A DNA stretch of 64,000 nt from Lentzea nigeriaca (GCF_016907955.1 NZ_JAFBCX010000017.1:83603-147602), one strand, 5' to 3'. Positions 16,920 to 26,066 are shown, counted from the stretch's first letter. Made by a program: numbers and translations. The notes: generated from the sequence alone by a model not told the origin.

Positions 16920-17541
16920 CGGCATTTGGCCGGCGCGACGAAGGACGCCGAGTCTGCGGAAGAGGAGCCATTCTCACCCGGCCTGGTCTCGGCGACTGGT
17001 GAGTTCGCTTCGCGGACCGCGCCGCCGCGAGTGGCTCCTTTGTTGCAGGGCACGTGTCTTGGGTCATTGTGGACGTTGACCAGAATTGACCGCGCTCGCG
17101 CCCGGCGCCGCGCAGCGGGCTTCGCCAGGCGGGGCAGCCCGAGGCCACGAGCCGCCACCGGAAGACCCTCCGCGGGATCGAGTGGCCACCGATCGAAAAT
17201 AGGCCTCGGCAACACCGGTGCGTGGCGGCCCAGTTTCGCGCCACCTCACAGAATCCGACCGCGGCCCGTGGTTGGCGGGTCGGAACTTCCTGGGGTACAG
17301 CCGTTTTTCTTACTGCGGCGGCGCCCCGGCACTGCGGTCCAAAGACCGCAACCCGTCTCTCTCCCCCTGATGTAGCACCTGCTTCAGCACGTCGAACACC
17401 ACGGCGCACAGATGAACGGACGTCTACTCCGCTACGCAGACCTGCCGACGGTGGCGAGCTGGGATGGCCGCACCGGGCCTGGTGCTCCGGCTGCGACAGG
17501 TGCCAACGGCCCAGGTGTGTCGCTGTCCATCGGGAGGTCCG
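16920..17541. other. Gap without a recognised gene between lectin and LodB-like gene
   Basis: No frame in either direction shows protein-like composition, a ribosome binding site or a known motif. A TTGAC direct repeat (10-base period) near 17077-17092 has a weaker counterpart near 25402-25417, but no function can be assigned. The gap lies between two convergent transcription units. Confidence 0.4.
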
Positions 17542-18648
17542 TCATCGACGTGGCTCCCGGCGGCGCTCCCAGAAGGTCGCTTCGGGCCACCGCCGCTCCT
17601 GCGCGTAGAACGCGTACCGCTGGGCGAGGAACGTGTCGAACGACTGCCGAATCCCGTCGGCGTACCGTTCGGTTGCCGTGCCGTCCCCGTCCAGACACGC
17701 CCGAATCGTGTCCGCCGCCGCCAGACCGTTCGACAGCGCCTTGTGGATGCCCTGTCCGGACAACGGGTCGAACGATGAGGCGGCGTCGCCCGCGGCGAGC
17801 CAGTGCGGACCCGCGGGGCGGTCCAGGACGAAACACGGCACCGGGCACACCCTGAGGCTGCCGGGAATGTAGAAGGACTCAGACAGGGCCGGAGCCAGGA
17901 ACGCGGTCTGGCCGAGCCGTCTGAGCCACGACGTGCTCTCGTGCAACGTCGCGGACCTCAGGTCGTCGCCGTCACAGGCGAACGCGACGGCGATGCGCCT
18001 GTCTGGCAGGCGCGCCGCGTACCACCATCCGTCGGGGACGGCCTCCAGCATCGTGAGTTGCGTCAGCTCTGCCTTGTCGCGCAGGTGAAAGTAGCCGGTC
18101 GCGCAGAAGAACCGGTCGTGGACCAGCCGCCGGGCGCCGAGGTTGCGGGCGAGGCGCGCCCTGCTGCCCGTGGCGTCGACCACGAACGACGCCTTCAGTT
18201 GACGGACACCGGCCGAGGTCTCCAGTTCGACGACGAACGCCGGTTCGCCGGTGTGTGGCCGCACCGATCGAAACCGTGCGCCCGTGACCAGATGTGCGCC
18301 GGCCTTGCTCGCCCGCCGTGCCAGGAAGGCGTCGAAACGTCTGCGGTCGAGGTGGAGACCCGTCCCGTTGGGATTGACGGTGAAGTCGTTGTAGCCAAGG
18401 ACGTAGTCGCCCCATGAGGAGCAACTGCCGTAGCACGGCTCGTGTCCCTCCAGCTCGAACGCGTCCAGGAGGCCCAGGCGCGAGAACAGCCGGCGGATGT
18501 CAGGCGGGACGCTCTCCCCTATCCGGTCGGACCTGTATGCGCCGCTCTCCGCGACGACCACGGTCCCACCACCGGACTGGCGCAGCGCGATGGCTGCAGC
18601 GCACCCCGCCGGTCCACCACCGAGGATGACGAAGGTCGGTTCCGGCAC
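17542..18648 (-). CDS. LodB-like FAD-dependent oxidoreductase (CTQ maturation type)
   Basis: The 368-residue flavoprotein begins with the dinucleotide-binding ILGGGPAG (residues 8-15). It has GESVPP near 45 and GDAASSFDPLSGQGI near 280, as in the halogenase/geranylgeranyl-reductase-like group. LodB of Marinomonas is a member of this group and is needed to form the cysteine tryptophylquinone cofactor of LodA. It sits 27 bases downstream of the LodA-like gene on the same strand. The pair strongly implies the maturation role. The tryptophan-halogenase lysine motif is not evident, so chlorination is unlikely. Confidence 0.82.
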   Translation of the reverse strand: MPEPTFVILGGGPAGCAAAIALRQSGGGTVVVAESGAYRSDRIGESVPPDIRRLFSRLGLLDAFELEGHEPCYGSCSSWGDYVLGYNDFTVNPNGTGLHLDRRRFDAFLARRASKAGAHLVTGARFRSVRPHTGEPAFVVELETSAGVRQLKASFVVDATGSRARLARNLGARRLVHDRFFCATGYFHLRDKAELTQLTMLEAVPDGWWYAARLPDRRIAVAFACDGDDLRSATLHESTSWLRRLGQTAFLAPALSESFYIPGSLRVCPVPCFVLDRPAGPHWLAAGDAASSFDPLSGQGIHKALSNGLAAADTIRACLDGDGTATERYADGIRQSFDTFLAQRYAFYAQERRWPEATFWERRREPRR

Positions 18649-18675
18649 GTGTCGGTGATCCTTTCGCGCGTCCGG

Positions 18676-20760
18676 CTAGTCGCCCCCTCGCCTGTTGATC
18701 GGCCACTGAGGAACGAAGGACGTCCCGTCCTCCTCGAACAGGCTCGCCACCTCGAGGAACGTGTCCGAAGGCAGCTTGTCGATCGCGTCCTGGTTCTCCA
18801 GGCCCTCGATCTGGGTTCGCTGCACGATCGTGCCGATCCGCCACCAGTTGAGGATGATGTCCTCGCGCTCCTGGAAACGGCCGGTGTTCGCCTCGTTCAG
18901 GGAGTTCGTCCCAGGGCCTCGGAGTGACCACCGTTGGCCCGGCAGCTGATCGTCCTTCTCGGACACGCCTTCGCCGGGCGGGCGCGTGTCGGTGGCCACG
19001 TTGACGGCGACCGGGCGCTGAGCCGGCCACGACCAGTACAGCGTGGTGTTCCCAGGCGGGTTCGGGTTCGGTTCGTGGGTGGCGCAGGAGTTGTAGTCGG
19101 TGTGCCACGGGACCGACATGAACTTGGAGTGGTCGCCCGGCTCGAGCCCATCGCCGGCCTGATGCCGGGGGACGTCCGTGCGGTAGGGGACGTAGCCTTC
19201 CCCCAGCACGGGCAGGTCGGAGGGTGGCAGCTTCGAGTAGTCGAGGACCTTCTGCCGGACCCGGAACGGACCGTGGGTCTTCCAGTCGTCGTTCCAGGTC
19301 TCGCGAAGGCGCACGGGGAACGTCATGTCGATCCCTGGGCTGAACCGCCCGCCCAGGCAGTTGATCAACGACGCCTTGTCGAGGTACTCGCCCGGTCCGA
19401 GCGGAGGCCGGTTCTTGGTCACGCGTTTCGCGTCCCACTGCTCGAGGAAGAAGTACTGCGTCTTGCTGACTGACAGGAGTGAGTCTCCGGAGTCGCCGAG
19501 CGACAGCGGCATGAGCGGCGCGCCAGTCGCGTGCTGCTTCGGGGCATTCGGATTCCGCACATATCCCAACCCGGCCAGGATGGTGGTGGCGGGGTCGTCG
19601 TCCTCGGTGATCCGCCCCACTGCCTCGTGCGCCTGGATCGCGCCTTCCGGCAGGTTGGTGTTCCACCGCTGGACCCGAGTCGCCTGGAAGATCGGGTTGA
19701 TCTGCTGGCCGAAGTCCGGGTGGTAGTCCGTGTTGAACTTGCCGTCGCTGAACAGGTCGGGTTCGAGGGCGAACTCGCGTACCCACGTGTCGTAGATGTC
19801 GTCCCACAGTGAGATGACGTTCAGCGTCTGCGGGGCGAACCCCGGGTCGGTCGAGATCACCCAAGCCCCGGCCACGTCGCTGGTGGTGCCGTCCGTGAAG
19901 ACGAGGGTGGCGTTGACCGGCCCGTCGGCCGTGTCGTCGAACCAGCCGTCGTTGTCGACGTCGGAGTTCAGCGGGTAGTGCACGGAGGAGCCTTGTGGGC
20001 ACCAGGCCGCGGTCCGGCCGAACGCGGCGACCACGTGCAGGCGTCCGTCCTGGTCGGTGACCAACTCGCCCAGCGTGTCGATGCGCCCGAACGGTTCGTA
20101 CAGCGGTGAGAACCTGTCGTCGGGGAAGGACTTCGGATAGTTCGGCACGACTTCGATCTCGGCGTCATGTCCGTAACTCGCGTCGCCCTTCTTGCCCATG
20201 TCGACACGGTCAGTCGCGGTGCCCGTGATGGCCCGGGGTCCGGGATCGATGGTCAGTCTCCGGACTCGTTCCGGGTTGCTGGACCACTCCCCCTCGGCGA
20301 GGTTGCGCAGGGGCGGGGTGCGACCGTTCTGGTACTGCAGGAGCGTGTACAGGGCCGAGGTCCCCGGCGCCTCGAGCAGGTAGCTGTTGGCCTTCTTGTT
20401 GGCGACGTGCACGGTCCAGACGATGTCCGCCACCTTCTTGTCGCCGACGGTCGACCCGATCTTGATCTCGGTGCCGGTGTTCGTCGGGTAGCGACCCACG
20501 GCATCGTCGTCGTAGGCGAAGATCCTGAACCGGGCGGCCTGCCTCTTCAGCCTGCCTTTGCTGTCCCGTACGTCGCTGCTGGTGATCGTGGCCCCGTCGA
20601 GCCGGAGCGGAAGGCCGCCGACCGTGCCCGCGTACTGTGCGGTCTCGTGGCCTCCGTCGGGCAGTGGCAGCGCGGCCATGGTCTCGGGCGCCAGGTTGTA
20701 CTCGTCGCTGTTGCCGACGCGGGCGAAACCGATCGATGGGTGCACCCTGAACGTGGTCAT
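18676..20760 (-). CDS. LodA/GoxA-family CTQ-dependent oxidase
   Basis: The 694-residue protein is close to the 700-residue length of LodA (lysine 6-oxidase) and GoxA (glycine oxidase). It opens VHPSIGFARVGNS as the family does and carries WHTDYNSC at residues 552-559. In this motif the Asp and Cys four residues apart match the CTQ-forming cysteine and its essential aspartate. The tryptophan partner is probably in YWSWPAQRP (W578) or NWW (W639/W640); sequence alone does not settle it. The enzyme should oxidise an amino group with O2, yielding H2O2. The substrate (lysine, glycine or other) is unknown. Its ATG overlaps the upstream stop as ATGA. Confidence 0.85.
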   Translation of the reverse strand: MTTFRVHPSIGFARVGNSDEYNLAPETMAALPLPDGGHETAQYAGTVGGLPLRLDGATITSSDVRDSKGRLKRQAARFRIFAYDDDAVGRYPTNTGTEIKIGSTVGDKKVADIVWTVHVANKKANSYLLEAPGTSALYTLLQYQNGRTPPLRNLAEGEWSSNPERVRRLTIDPGPRAITGTATDRVDMGKKGDASYGHDAEIEVVPNYPKSFPDDRFSPLYEPFGRIDTLGELVTDQDGRLHVVAAFGRTAAWCPQGSSVHYPLNSDVDNDGWFDDTADGPVNATLVFTDGTTSDVAGAWVISTDPGFAPQTLNVISLWDDIYDTWVREFALEPDLFSDGKFNTDYHPDFGQQINPIFQATRVQRWNTNLPEGAIQAHEAVGRITEDDDPATTILAGLGYVRNPNAPKQHATGAPLMPLSLGDSGDSLLSVSKTQYFFLEQWDAKRVTKNRPPLGPGEYLDKASLINCLGGRFSPGIDMTFPVRLRETWNDDWKTHGPFRVRQKVLDYSKLPPSDLPVLGEGYVPYRTDVPRHQAGDGLEPGDHSKFMSVPWHTDYNSCATHEPNPNPPGNTTLYWSWPAQRPVAVNVATDTRPPGEGVSEKDDQLPGQRWSLRGPGTNSLNEANTGRFQEREDIILNWWRIGTIVQRTQIEGLENQDAIDKLPSDTFLEVASLFEEDGTSFVPQWPINRRGGD

Positions 20761-21785
20761 GTCCCGCTCCTGACATCCGAGAACTCGGGCACGACGCCCT
20801 GGCGCCAGCAGGCTTGGATGTTTCCACCCACCGTGGGCATGAGCGCGCCGAACGGCTCACGGTCGGGCCAGCCGTTGAACATGTCCTGAATCAACACGGT
20901 AAGCTTCTCGAAGTTCTCCGCCAGCACCCGCTGTGGTTCGGTGCCGACCAGGGTCGGGTCGGCGTGGTAGGTCTCGGGGGCCAGACCCGCGAGGAAGGCG
21001 TCGCGAATCGCGTTGAACTTCCGGAAATGACTGTCCGCCGCGTCGTAGCCGTCCGCTGTGTTCTGGTAGGGCAACGGAATGTCCTCGTCGACGTTGTTGC
21101 GACCCTCACCCTGCTCCGTGATCACGTCGATGAGCTCCAAAGCCTGGTTCAGCCCGGCCGGGCCGTCCTTGGTCACCGTGGTGTGGCTGAGGTTGCGGTA
21201 GAAGCTCGAAAAGTGGTCGGACTGGTTGTGGTTGCCGCGCACGTCGTCCGCGTGCTGCTGCATGCCGTACCGCAGCGCGATGTAGAAGTCACCGAGAGTG
21301 GCGTAGTGGTCCCGGTGCGGATCCAGCGGAGGCGGCTCGGACTCGGGCAACTCGATCAGGCACATCGTGCCGAGCCGGACGAGGTCCAGGCCGCCGAGCT
21401 GGGCATCGGGCTCGCCGTACTTCTTGACCGCCTTTTCGTCCAGCCAGAAGTCGAGGTGCGGAACACCGCCCGCCTTCGAGTAGTTGAACGGGCCGATCTC
21501 GAGCCGTTTCGTCGGCTGGAACGCGTTGTAGACGTTGGCCGCCAGCTCGGCGTGCATCATCTCCTGGTTGGCGACCGACCGGATCAGCCGGTAAACGGGA
21601 TGGTTGATGTCCTTGATCGAGTACATCACCGTCAGGTAGTAGGGGATCGTCCAGATCTCCAGGTTCACGGCGTACTGCAGATGGGCGTGCACGTCCGCCA
21701 GAGTCCAGTGCGTCACCCGCTTGGGTCGTGGGGCGCGCACGAGGGGCGCCACCGCCGCCCGGTCCCTCCTCAACGAGTCCACCAC
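20757..21785 (-). CDS. Ferritin-like domain protein (VioB/iminophenylpyruvate dimer synthase-like)
   Basis: The 342-residue protein contains LEIWTIPYYLTVMYSI near residues 40-55 and NQEMMHAELAANVYNAF near residues 70-90. This is the ferritin-like helical core with E...ExMxH residues that occurs in VioB, StaD-like enzymes and related stand-alone proteins. In those, the domain handles reactive imines made by an amino-acid oxidase. Placed between a CTQ oxidase and a beta-barrel protein, it could process the oxidase product or scavenge metal or peroxide. The GTG at 21785 lies 4 bases after the upstream stop; its own stop overlaps the LodA start. Confidence 0.72.
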   Translation of the reverse strand: MVDSLRRDRAAVAPLVRAPRPKRVTHWTLADVHAHLQYAVNLEIWTIPYYLTVMYSIKDINHPVYRLIRSVANQEMMHAELAANVYNAFQPTKRLEIGPFNYSKAGGVPHLDFWLDEKAVKKYGEPDAQLGGLDLVRLGTMCLIELPESEPPPLDPHRDHYATLGDFYIALRYGMQQHADDVRGNHNQSDHFSSFYRNLSHTTVTKDGPAGLNQALELIDVITEQGEGRNNVDEDIPLPYQNTADGYDAADSHFRKFNAIRDAFLAGLAPETYHADPTLVGTEPQRVLAENFEKLTVLIQDMFNGWPDREPFGALMPTVGGNIQACWRQGVVPEFSDVRSGT

Positions 21786-21789
21786 AGCG

Positions 21790-22764
21790 CTACACCTCGC
21801 GCCTGGTGAGGACGTTGCACGTCGGGTGCGGGAAGGTGTACATCGTCCCGTTGATCGGGATGGTGAGCAGTATTCGTTGCGTGTACGCGAGGATGTCGTA
21901 GTCGGACCCGCCGTCGTACGACAGGAGCCAGTACTCCGCGCTGTAGCCGGCAAGTGCCGCCCTCCGCTTCTCGAAGGGAATGTTCACCACTTTCCCGCCG
22001 TGGTCCTCCGAGTCGACCCGGCAGTGGATGTAGTTGCTAACGGGATGGCCGGCGGCGGCCAGATCCTCGATCGCGTTCTGCAGAGGCAGGTGGATCTGCT
22101 CGGTCAGCATCGGGCTCGGGTTCTGGTAGTTGTCGGGAGCGTTCAGCTCATCGCGGTACGGACCGACGTCGATGCCCTCGGGGGTCGGCAGGACCGGCGC
22201 GGCGTCCGGGATCTTCGGCTCCCCGGTGGACACCGAGAAGCTTCCCAGCGCCAGGACCGACACCCCGTGCGGCACCGAGATCTGCTTACACATCGTTCGT
22301 TCCGGGGGCTGCGGCCGCGGTTTGCCCTTCTCGTAGGCCGGATCGTTCGGCGGGTAGGGATAGGGCCCGATCTGCTGCTTCTCGGTCGCGAGGTGCAGCC
22401 ACGCCCCGTTCTCCTCGTGGACGATCGTGCCGATGCCGGGACCTTCCGCGAAACGGATCTGCTGGTCGTAGAACAGCACGTACGGGGTCTGCTGGTAGAC
22501 GCCGCCCCGGTTCGGTGCCGAGATCGGGCTGGCCACGGCTCCCGGCCCCTTGAACTCGATCGTCTCGTAGTACGTGAAGTTCTTGAGGATGTACCCCAGA
22601 TCCATCCCGTGCTGCGGCGACTCCTGCGGCAGCACCATCACGTTGTACGAGTACGGGCTGTTCTTGTCGCCCTTGTTCGTACCAGGCAGGTTCTGGTTCG
22701 TCCACGTGCCGATGAGCTTCTGCTGGAAGATCGACAGTTCCGCGGTGTCCGCCTTACGTGGCAT
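21790..22764 (-). CDS. Unknown protein, possible lipocalin/nitrobindin-like beta-barrel, first gene of CTQ-oxidase operon
   Basis: The 324-residue protein is rich in beta-strand patterns. LIGTWTNQNLPG near residue 18, YETIEFKGPG near 65 and LHLATEKQQIG near 125 resemble the heme- or ligand-binding barrel of nitrobindin/lipocalin-like proteins, with a second similar half possible. I do not recognise it as a named family. It has no signal peptide. ATG at 22764 follows GGAG by 6 bases. It leads a four-gene operon with the ferritin-like, LodA-like and LodB-like genes, so it may bind the substrate, product or a cofactor of the oxidase. Confidence 0.6.
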   Translation of the reverse strand: MPRKADTAELSIFQQKLIGTWTNQNLPGTNKGDKNSPYSYNVMVLPQESPQHGMDLGYILKNFTYYETIEFKGPGAVASPISAPNRGGVYQQTPYVLFYDQQIRFAEGPGIGTIVHEENGAWLHLATEKQQIGPYPYPPNDPAYEKGKPRPQPPERTMCKQISVPHGVSVLALGSFSVSTGEPKIPDAAPVLPTPEGIDVGPYRDELNAPDNYQNPSPMLTEQIHLPLQNAIEDLAAAGHPVSNYIHCRVDSEDHGGKVVNIPFEKRRAALAGYSAEYWLLSYDGGSDYDILAYTQRILLTIPINGTMYTFPHPTCNVLTRREV

Positions 22765-23324
22765 CAGATGCTCCAGTGCTTTCGTCGGAAATCGCGCCAC
22801 TCAGTGTCTGGCCGGCCCGTGTCGTCCACAATGGAATCGACCGGCCCTACCCGTCCGGGATCGGCCGTTCACCGTTCAGTGGCGCACCGCTGCTACGCGC
22901 CGGAAACACCCCTCAGACGAGGGGCTGTCCTACCGGGTTGTCGCCCGTCGCCTGAACCCACATCGTTACTCAGCGCGTTGTCCAACACGACCGAGTTCCC
23001 AGCGTGCCGCGACGCGGATCTGTTCAACCGTGCGAGACGTTCCTCTGGATATTGTGGATCGTCTGCGGCCAGCCGGTTTTGCCCGAACGTGACGTTGGTG
23101 CCGCTAGACGGTCCGAACGCGCTCTTCGCTCCAAAACCAGGGGCAGTGACGGACAAGCACACGTAGAAATCGTCTACAACCACCGCTGCCGACCAAGCAA
23201 AGGGCGGACATGAACTCCTCAAAAGCGTCGCCGGTTTCCCTTCCGCTCAGCAGACAGCTTCTTCTTCTCATCGTTGATCATCTGCGGAAGCATCACAAAT
23301 CGAATGTCGCGCGTCACCCAGAGG

Positions 23325-23665
23325 GCGAGCAGCGTTGGCCGCAGGAGTGCCCGCGGTGGTGAGCGACGGCGATCCGGAACACCTGGTGCACGCCTGGTCC
23401 GACGCCGACACCGTGGTGATCGTCGACGCCGTCCGCGCTTTCCCGCACAGCCCGGCCGTTGGTATCGCACAGAGCTGCCGCACACCATTCCGCTTGCCGG
23501 TCGCCGTGGACCGAGCGTTCCCGACGGAGTGCGGCTCGCTGACGAACTCGACCTGCGGCCCGAACACCTCGTGGTGTTCGGGATCGAAGTCGCCGGCACC
23601 GGGTTCGACCCGGCAGTGGCGTCCGAAGTCGTCACCGCGATCGTGGCGGGCTCGGCTGATCGGCG
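23325..23665 (+). pseudogene. Hydrogenase maturation protease-like pseudogene, frameshifted
   Basis: One frame gives GVPAVVSDGDPEHLVHAWSD and DTVVIVDAVRA up to about 23455. The next frame continues YRTELPHTIPLAG, DGVRLADEL and HLVVFGIEVAGTGFDPAVA. Joined, they form the middle and end of the HybD/HyaD-type hydrogenase maturation protease family. The metal-binding VDAV region and the usual VFGIEV are both intact. The N-terminal GDDxxG is missing. No hydrogenase structural gene is nearby. The rest of the 22765-23666 gap shows nothing recognisable. Confidence 0.6.
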
Positions 23666-23666
23666 T

Positions 23667-24725
23667 TCACACCACCCGGCGCACACCCGGGATTCGCGTC
23701 ACGAAGTAGCCGACGACGAAGCACAACGGCACTCCGACCACCGCGACCAGCACGAACTTCGCCTCCGGCGGCCAGGGAAGCGGCCGGGCGGCGAGCGACA
23801 ACAGCACCAGGACGGTCGGATGCAGCACGTAGGCCGCGTAGGAACCTCGTCCGGCACGAACCGTCACCTCGCCCGCCACGCCGTTCCACCGCGAGGAGAA
23901 CCACCGCACCAGCCAGACCGACCCGAGGACCGCGATCACGCCGTCCAGCAGGGCGAAAGCCACCACGCTCCAGTGCCATCCCCCGATGATCGCTCGCGGC
24001 CCGTCGTCGGTCAGCGTCAGCGCCCACGTGCCGCTCAGCGCGATGATCGCGGCCAACGCCACCCGTCCGCAGGCGCCGGAGAATCGCCGCGGCACGTCGT
24101 CCAGGTCCACCATCGCGCCGAGCACGAACATCCCCGCGGCTTGCGTCCAGTGCGCCAGCTGCAGGTTCCACAACGTCGGAGTGGCGTAGCCCACCCACTG
24201 CCACAACACCAGGTCCGCCACCGCGATCAGCGCGGCAACCGCCACGACGACCCGCACGCCGCTCTTCCCGTGCGGCAGCGGTACCACCGCGTACAGCGTG
24301 GAGAACACCAGCAGGGCGACCACGAACCACATCGGACCGAAGTCGCGCTCGCCGAACGGGTCGGCGAGGTGGCTTCCCAGCGTTCTCCCGGTGCCGCCCA
24401 GCCAGTCGGTGAACGGATCGACCAGCAGCAAGAACACCAACGCCGGTACACCGAGCCGAAGCACCCGTGATCGCACGAACGACGCGGCACCGTGCCGGGA
24501 GACCGAGATCCGCGCGAGCCAGCCCGAGATCAGGAACAGCGGCGCGAGGCCGTAGACCGCCCCGAGCGCCAGTGGCAGGGCGGCGACGTCCGTCACGACA
24601 GAGGAAGTCGTCCGCTCCTCGTAGTACCACCCCGCCAAGTCCGACAAGTACGCGGTGGCCACGTGCACGACGACCACGCCGGCGATGACCGTGATCCTCA
24701 GCCGGTCGATCCAGGCCAGCCGCAT
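23667..24725 (-). CDS. Acyltransferase family 3 (OafA/YrhL-type) membrane protein
   Basis: The 352-residue protein has about ten hydrophobic segments. It starts RLAWIDRLRITVIAGVVVVH, where the early His after R-x-x-x-I-x-x-V is the conserved catalytic-type histidine of acyltransferase-3 proteins. These move acetyl or other acyl groups to extracytoplasmic glycans or metabolites. Basic loops containing FVRSRVLRLGVP match the conserved R-R-x-x-R-L motif. Its neighbours are remnants, so the acceptor is unknown. Confidence 0.85.
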   Translation of the reverse strand: MRLAWIDRLRITVIAGVVVVHVATAYLSDLAGWYYEERTTSSVVTDVAALPLALGAVYGLAPLFLISGWLARISVSRHGAASFVRSRVLRLGVPALVFLLLVDPFTDWLGGTGRTLGSHLADPFGERDFGPMWFVVALLVFSTLYAVVPLPHGKSGVRVVVAVAALIAVADLVLWQWVGYATPTLWNLQLAHWTQAAGMFVLGAMVDLDDVPRRFSGACGRVALAAIIALSGTWALTLTDDGPRAIIGGWHWSVVAFALLDGVIAVLGSVWLVRWFSSRWNGVAGEVTVRAGRGSYAAYVLHPTVLVLLSLAARPLPWPPEAKFVLVAVVGVPLCFVVGYFVTRIPGVRRVV

Positions 24726-24727
24726 GA

Positions 24728-24859
24728 TCAGGTCCGGCGTAGCGGCATGCGGCAGGGCCGTACGGTTCGCCAGGACGCCGCCTCTTCAACCGCTGCCGAC
24801 TGCTCACAGAGGACCTGGGGCCGGATCTCGTCTCGCTGCACGAGCTGAATGAGCTGCAT
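24728..24859 (-). pseudogene. GyrI-like/effector-binding domain N-terminal remnant
   Basis: The 43-codon minus-strand frame has VQRDEIRPQVLCEQSAAV. It matches the start of the intact GyrI-like protein at 35531-36016 (MQRYDIQPQILAEQPTAV) at most positions, in DNA as well as protein. It then loses similarity. It is the broken end of a duplicated copy. Confidence 0.55.
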
Positions 24860-24916
24860 GACCGGAGGGTCCGCTGCCACCCGCCCGTGCCGACAGGGGC
24901 GTAGGGACCGGCGGCG

Positions 24917-24953
24917 GCGACTTCGGTCCTCGCCGGAACAGGACCTCCAGCCC
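24917..24953. promoter_or_regulatory. Tandem DosR-like boxes in a degenerate duplicated promoter
   Basis: Two imperfect GGGAC-N4-GTCCC dyads, GCGAC-TTCG-GTCCT (24917) and AGGAC-CTCC-AGCCC (24940), start 23 bp apart. The second box and flanks (CGGAACAGGACCT, then CCCGGTTC) match the sequence at 36313-36337 upstream of the deacetylase gene. This whole segment therefore looks like a decayed duplicate of the 36.0-36.4 kb promoter. Confidence 0.45.
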
Positions 24954-25062
24954 GGTTCCGCGCGGCTGCGGCCAGCGGTTGTCGTCCGGGTGGTCGCCGG
25001 TGCCGGTGCCGTCGTCGGCGTGGCCGTGCTCGTGGTCGCGGTCGGGCCCGTGCTGGTGCCCG

Positions 25063-25378
25063 TGGCCGTCTGAGTGATCGAGGTGCTCGGTGGGTGTTTC
25101 GACGAGCTGTACGGGTACGTCGCTCGCGTCGGCGTGCCGACCGGGTCACCGCAGCTCGCGCATCCCGGCGGCCTCCAGGCCTTGCGGCCAGGACGTTGCA
25201 CCCAGGCCGCCACGAGGGCCTGACCGAGGCGTACGAGGTCGTCTTCGCGTGGCTCCACGGGCATGGCAACCACCAGGCGGGGCCGCTTCGGGAGCGGTAC
25301 CTCGCCGGGCCGGACACTGTTTCGGACCCCGCGGACCACCTCACCGAGATCGTCCTACCGGTGCGCGGCGGCGCCTGA
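25063..25378 (+). pseudogene. GyrI-like domain C-terminal remnant
   Basis: The plus strand encodes HEGLTEAYEVVFAWLHGHG, RERYLAG and HLTEIVLPV before a stop, the C-terminal half of AraC-effector/GyrI-like domains. Upstream, another frame gives FDELYGYVARVGVPTG, the family helix-strand unit, so the gene is frameshifted and internally deleted. Minus-strand readings of 24890-25110 give a His-rich stretch that I consider accidental. Nothing else is seen between 24860 and 25425. Confidence 0.5.
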
Positions 25379-25425
25379 GGTGCCGTGCATCCACTGTGCA
25401 CGTTGACAGAAGTTGATCAGAGTCG

Positions 25426-26019
25426 TCAGCGCGACGTCCAGTCGGGCGCGATCCGCTCCCACTCCCCTGCCCAGCGGCGCAGGCGAATCCTCTTGTGGGT
25501 GAACCGCACCGCCAGGTACAGCAGGCTCATGGCGGCCGCCACCGCGGTCCACAGCAGCACCGCGACCGCGACCGCGGTGGAAGCGGCACCTCCGCCCGTG
25601 AGGGGTGGCTTGGCCACATCACCGTTCTGGTCGACCCAGATCCGGACCGTGGTACCGACCTGGGCGTCGTAGTTCGCCGGCACCGCACCGTGGCGCTCCG
25701 CGCCGTCGGCAGCTCGCCACCTGGCCGGCACGAGCGGGGACTCGACCACTCCGCCGCGTTCGGCGGTCCAGGTCGACGGCGGGGCGTCCTCGATCAGCAC
25801 CGCCTCGATGCGGTGCCGGGTCTGTTGTTCGCTCGCCACCTGACTTCGCTGCGTCGCGTACAGCTCCGATCCGGTCGCCGCGGCAACCGGCGCGGCGAGC
25901 AACGCGACCAGCACGGCGATCACGAGCACCGCGCCTTCGAGCCGATCGCCCGCCGTGGCGAGCTCGTTGCGGCCGGGAAACGCCTGACGAGCCAACCGGG
26001 AGATCGGCTTCGTGTCCAT
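25426..26019 (-). CDS. Rv1733c-like two-helix membrane protein (copy 1)
   Basis: The 197-residue protein has a cytosolic N-terminus (R-x-A-F-P-G-R-N-E-L) and a transmembrane helix near residues 27-50. An extracytoplasmic domain with DAQVGTTVRIWVD follows, then a second helix near 145-168 and a basic tail. This is the layout of Rv1733c, a DosR-regulated antigen of Mycobacterium tuberculosis of unknown function. GGAGGTGGACC precedes the ATG, identical to copy 2 at 45640-46233, to which it is clearly paralogous. It lies just downstream of the V-ATPase operon and has its own box pair. Confidence 0.8.
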   Translation of the reverse strand: MDTKPISRLARQAFPGRNELATAGDRLEGAVLVIAVLVALLAAPVAAATGSELYATQRSQVASEQQTRHRIEAVLIEDAPPSTWTAERGGVVESPLVPARWRAADGAERHGAVPANYDAQVGTTVRIWVDQNGDVAKPPLTGGGAASTAVAVAVLLWTAVAAAMSLLYLAVRFTHKRIRLRRWAGEWERIAPDWTSR

Positions 26020-26066
26020 GGTCCACCTCCGCCGTCAAGGTTTCCTCGCCGCGGGCACGCCCCCCA

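Noticed and set aside
17077..17092. TTGAC direct repeat, with a weaker copy near 25402-25417
   Set aside because: Ungapped similarity between the two places is about two thirds and neither lies in a clear promoter, so chance is likely.
24870..25110. His-rich minus-strand reading (HGHQHGPDRDHEHGH), reminiscent of a HypB metal-storage region
   Set aside because: There is no start codon, no GTPase motifs and a nearby stop. The plus strand in the same stretch fits a GyrI relic better, so the His-rich run is probably accidental.
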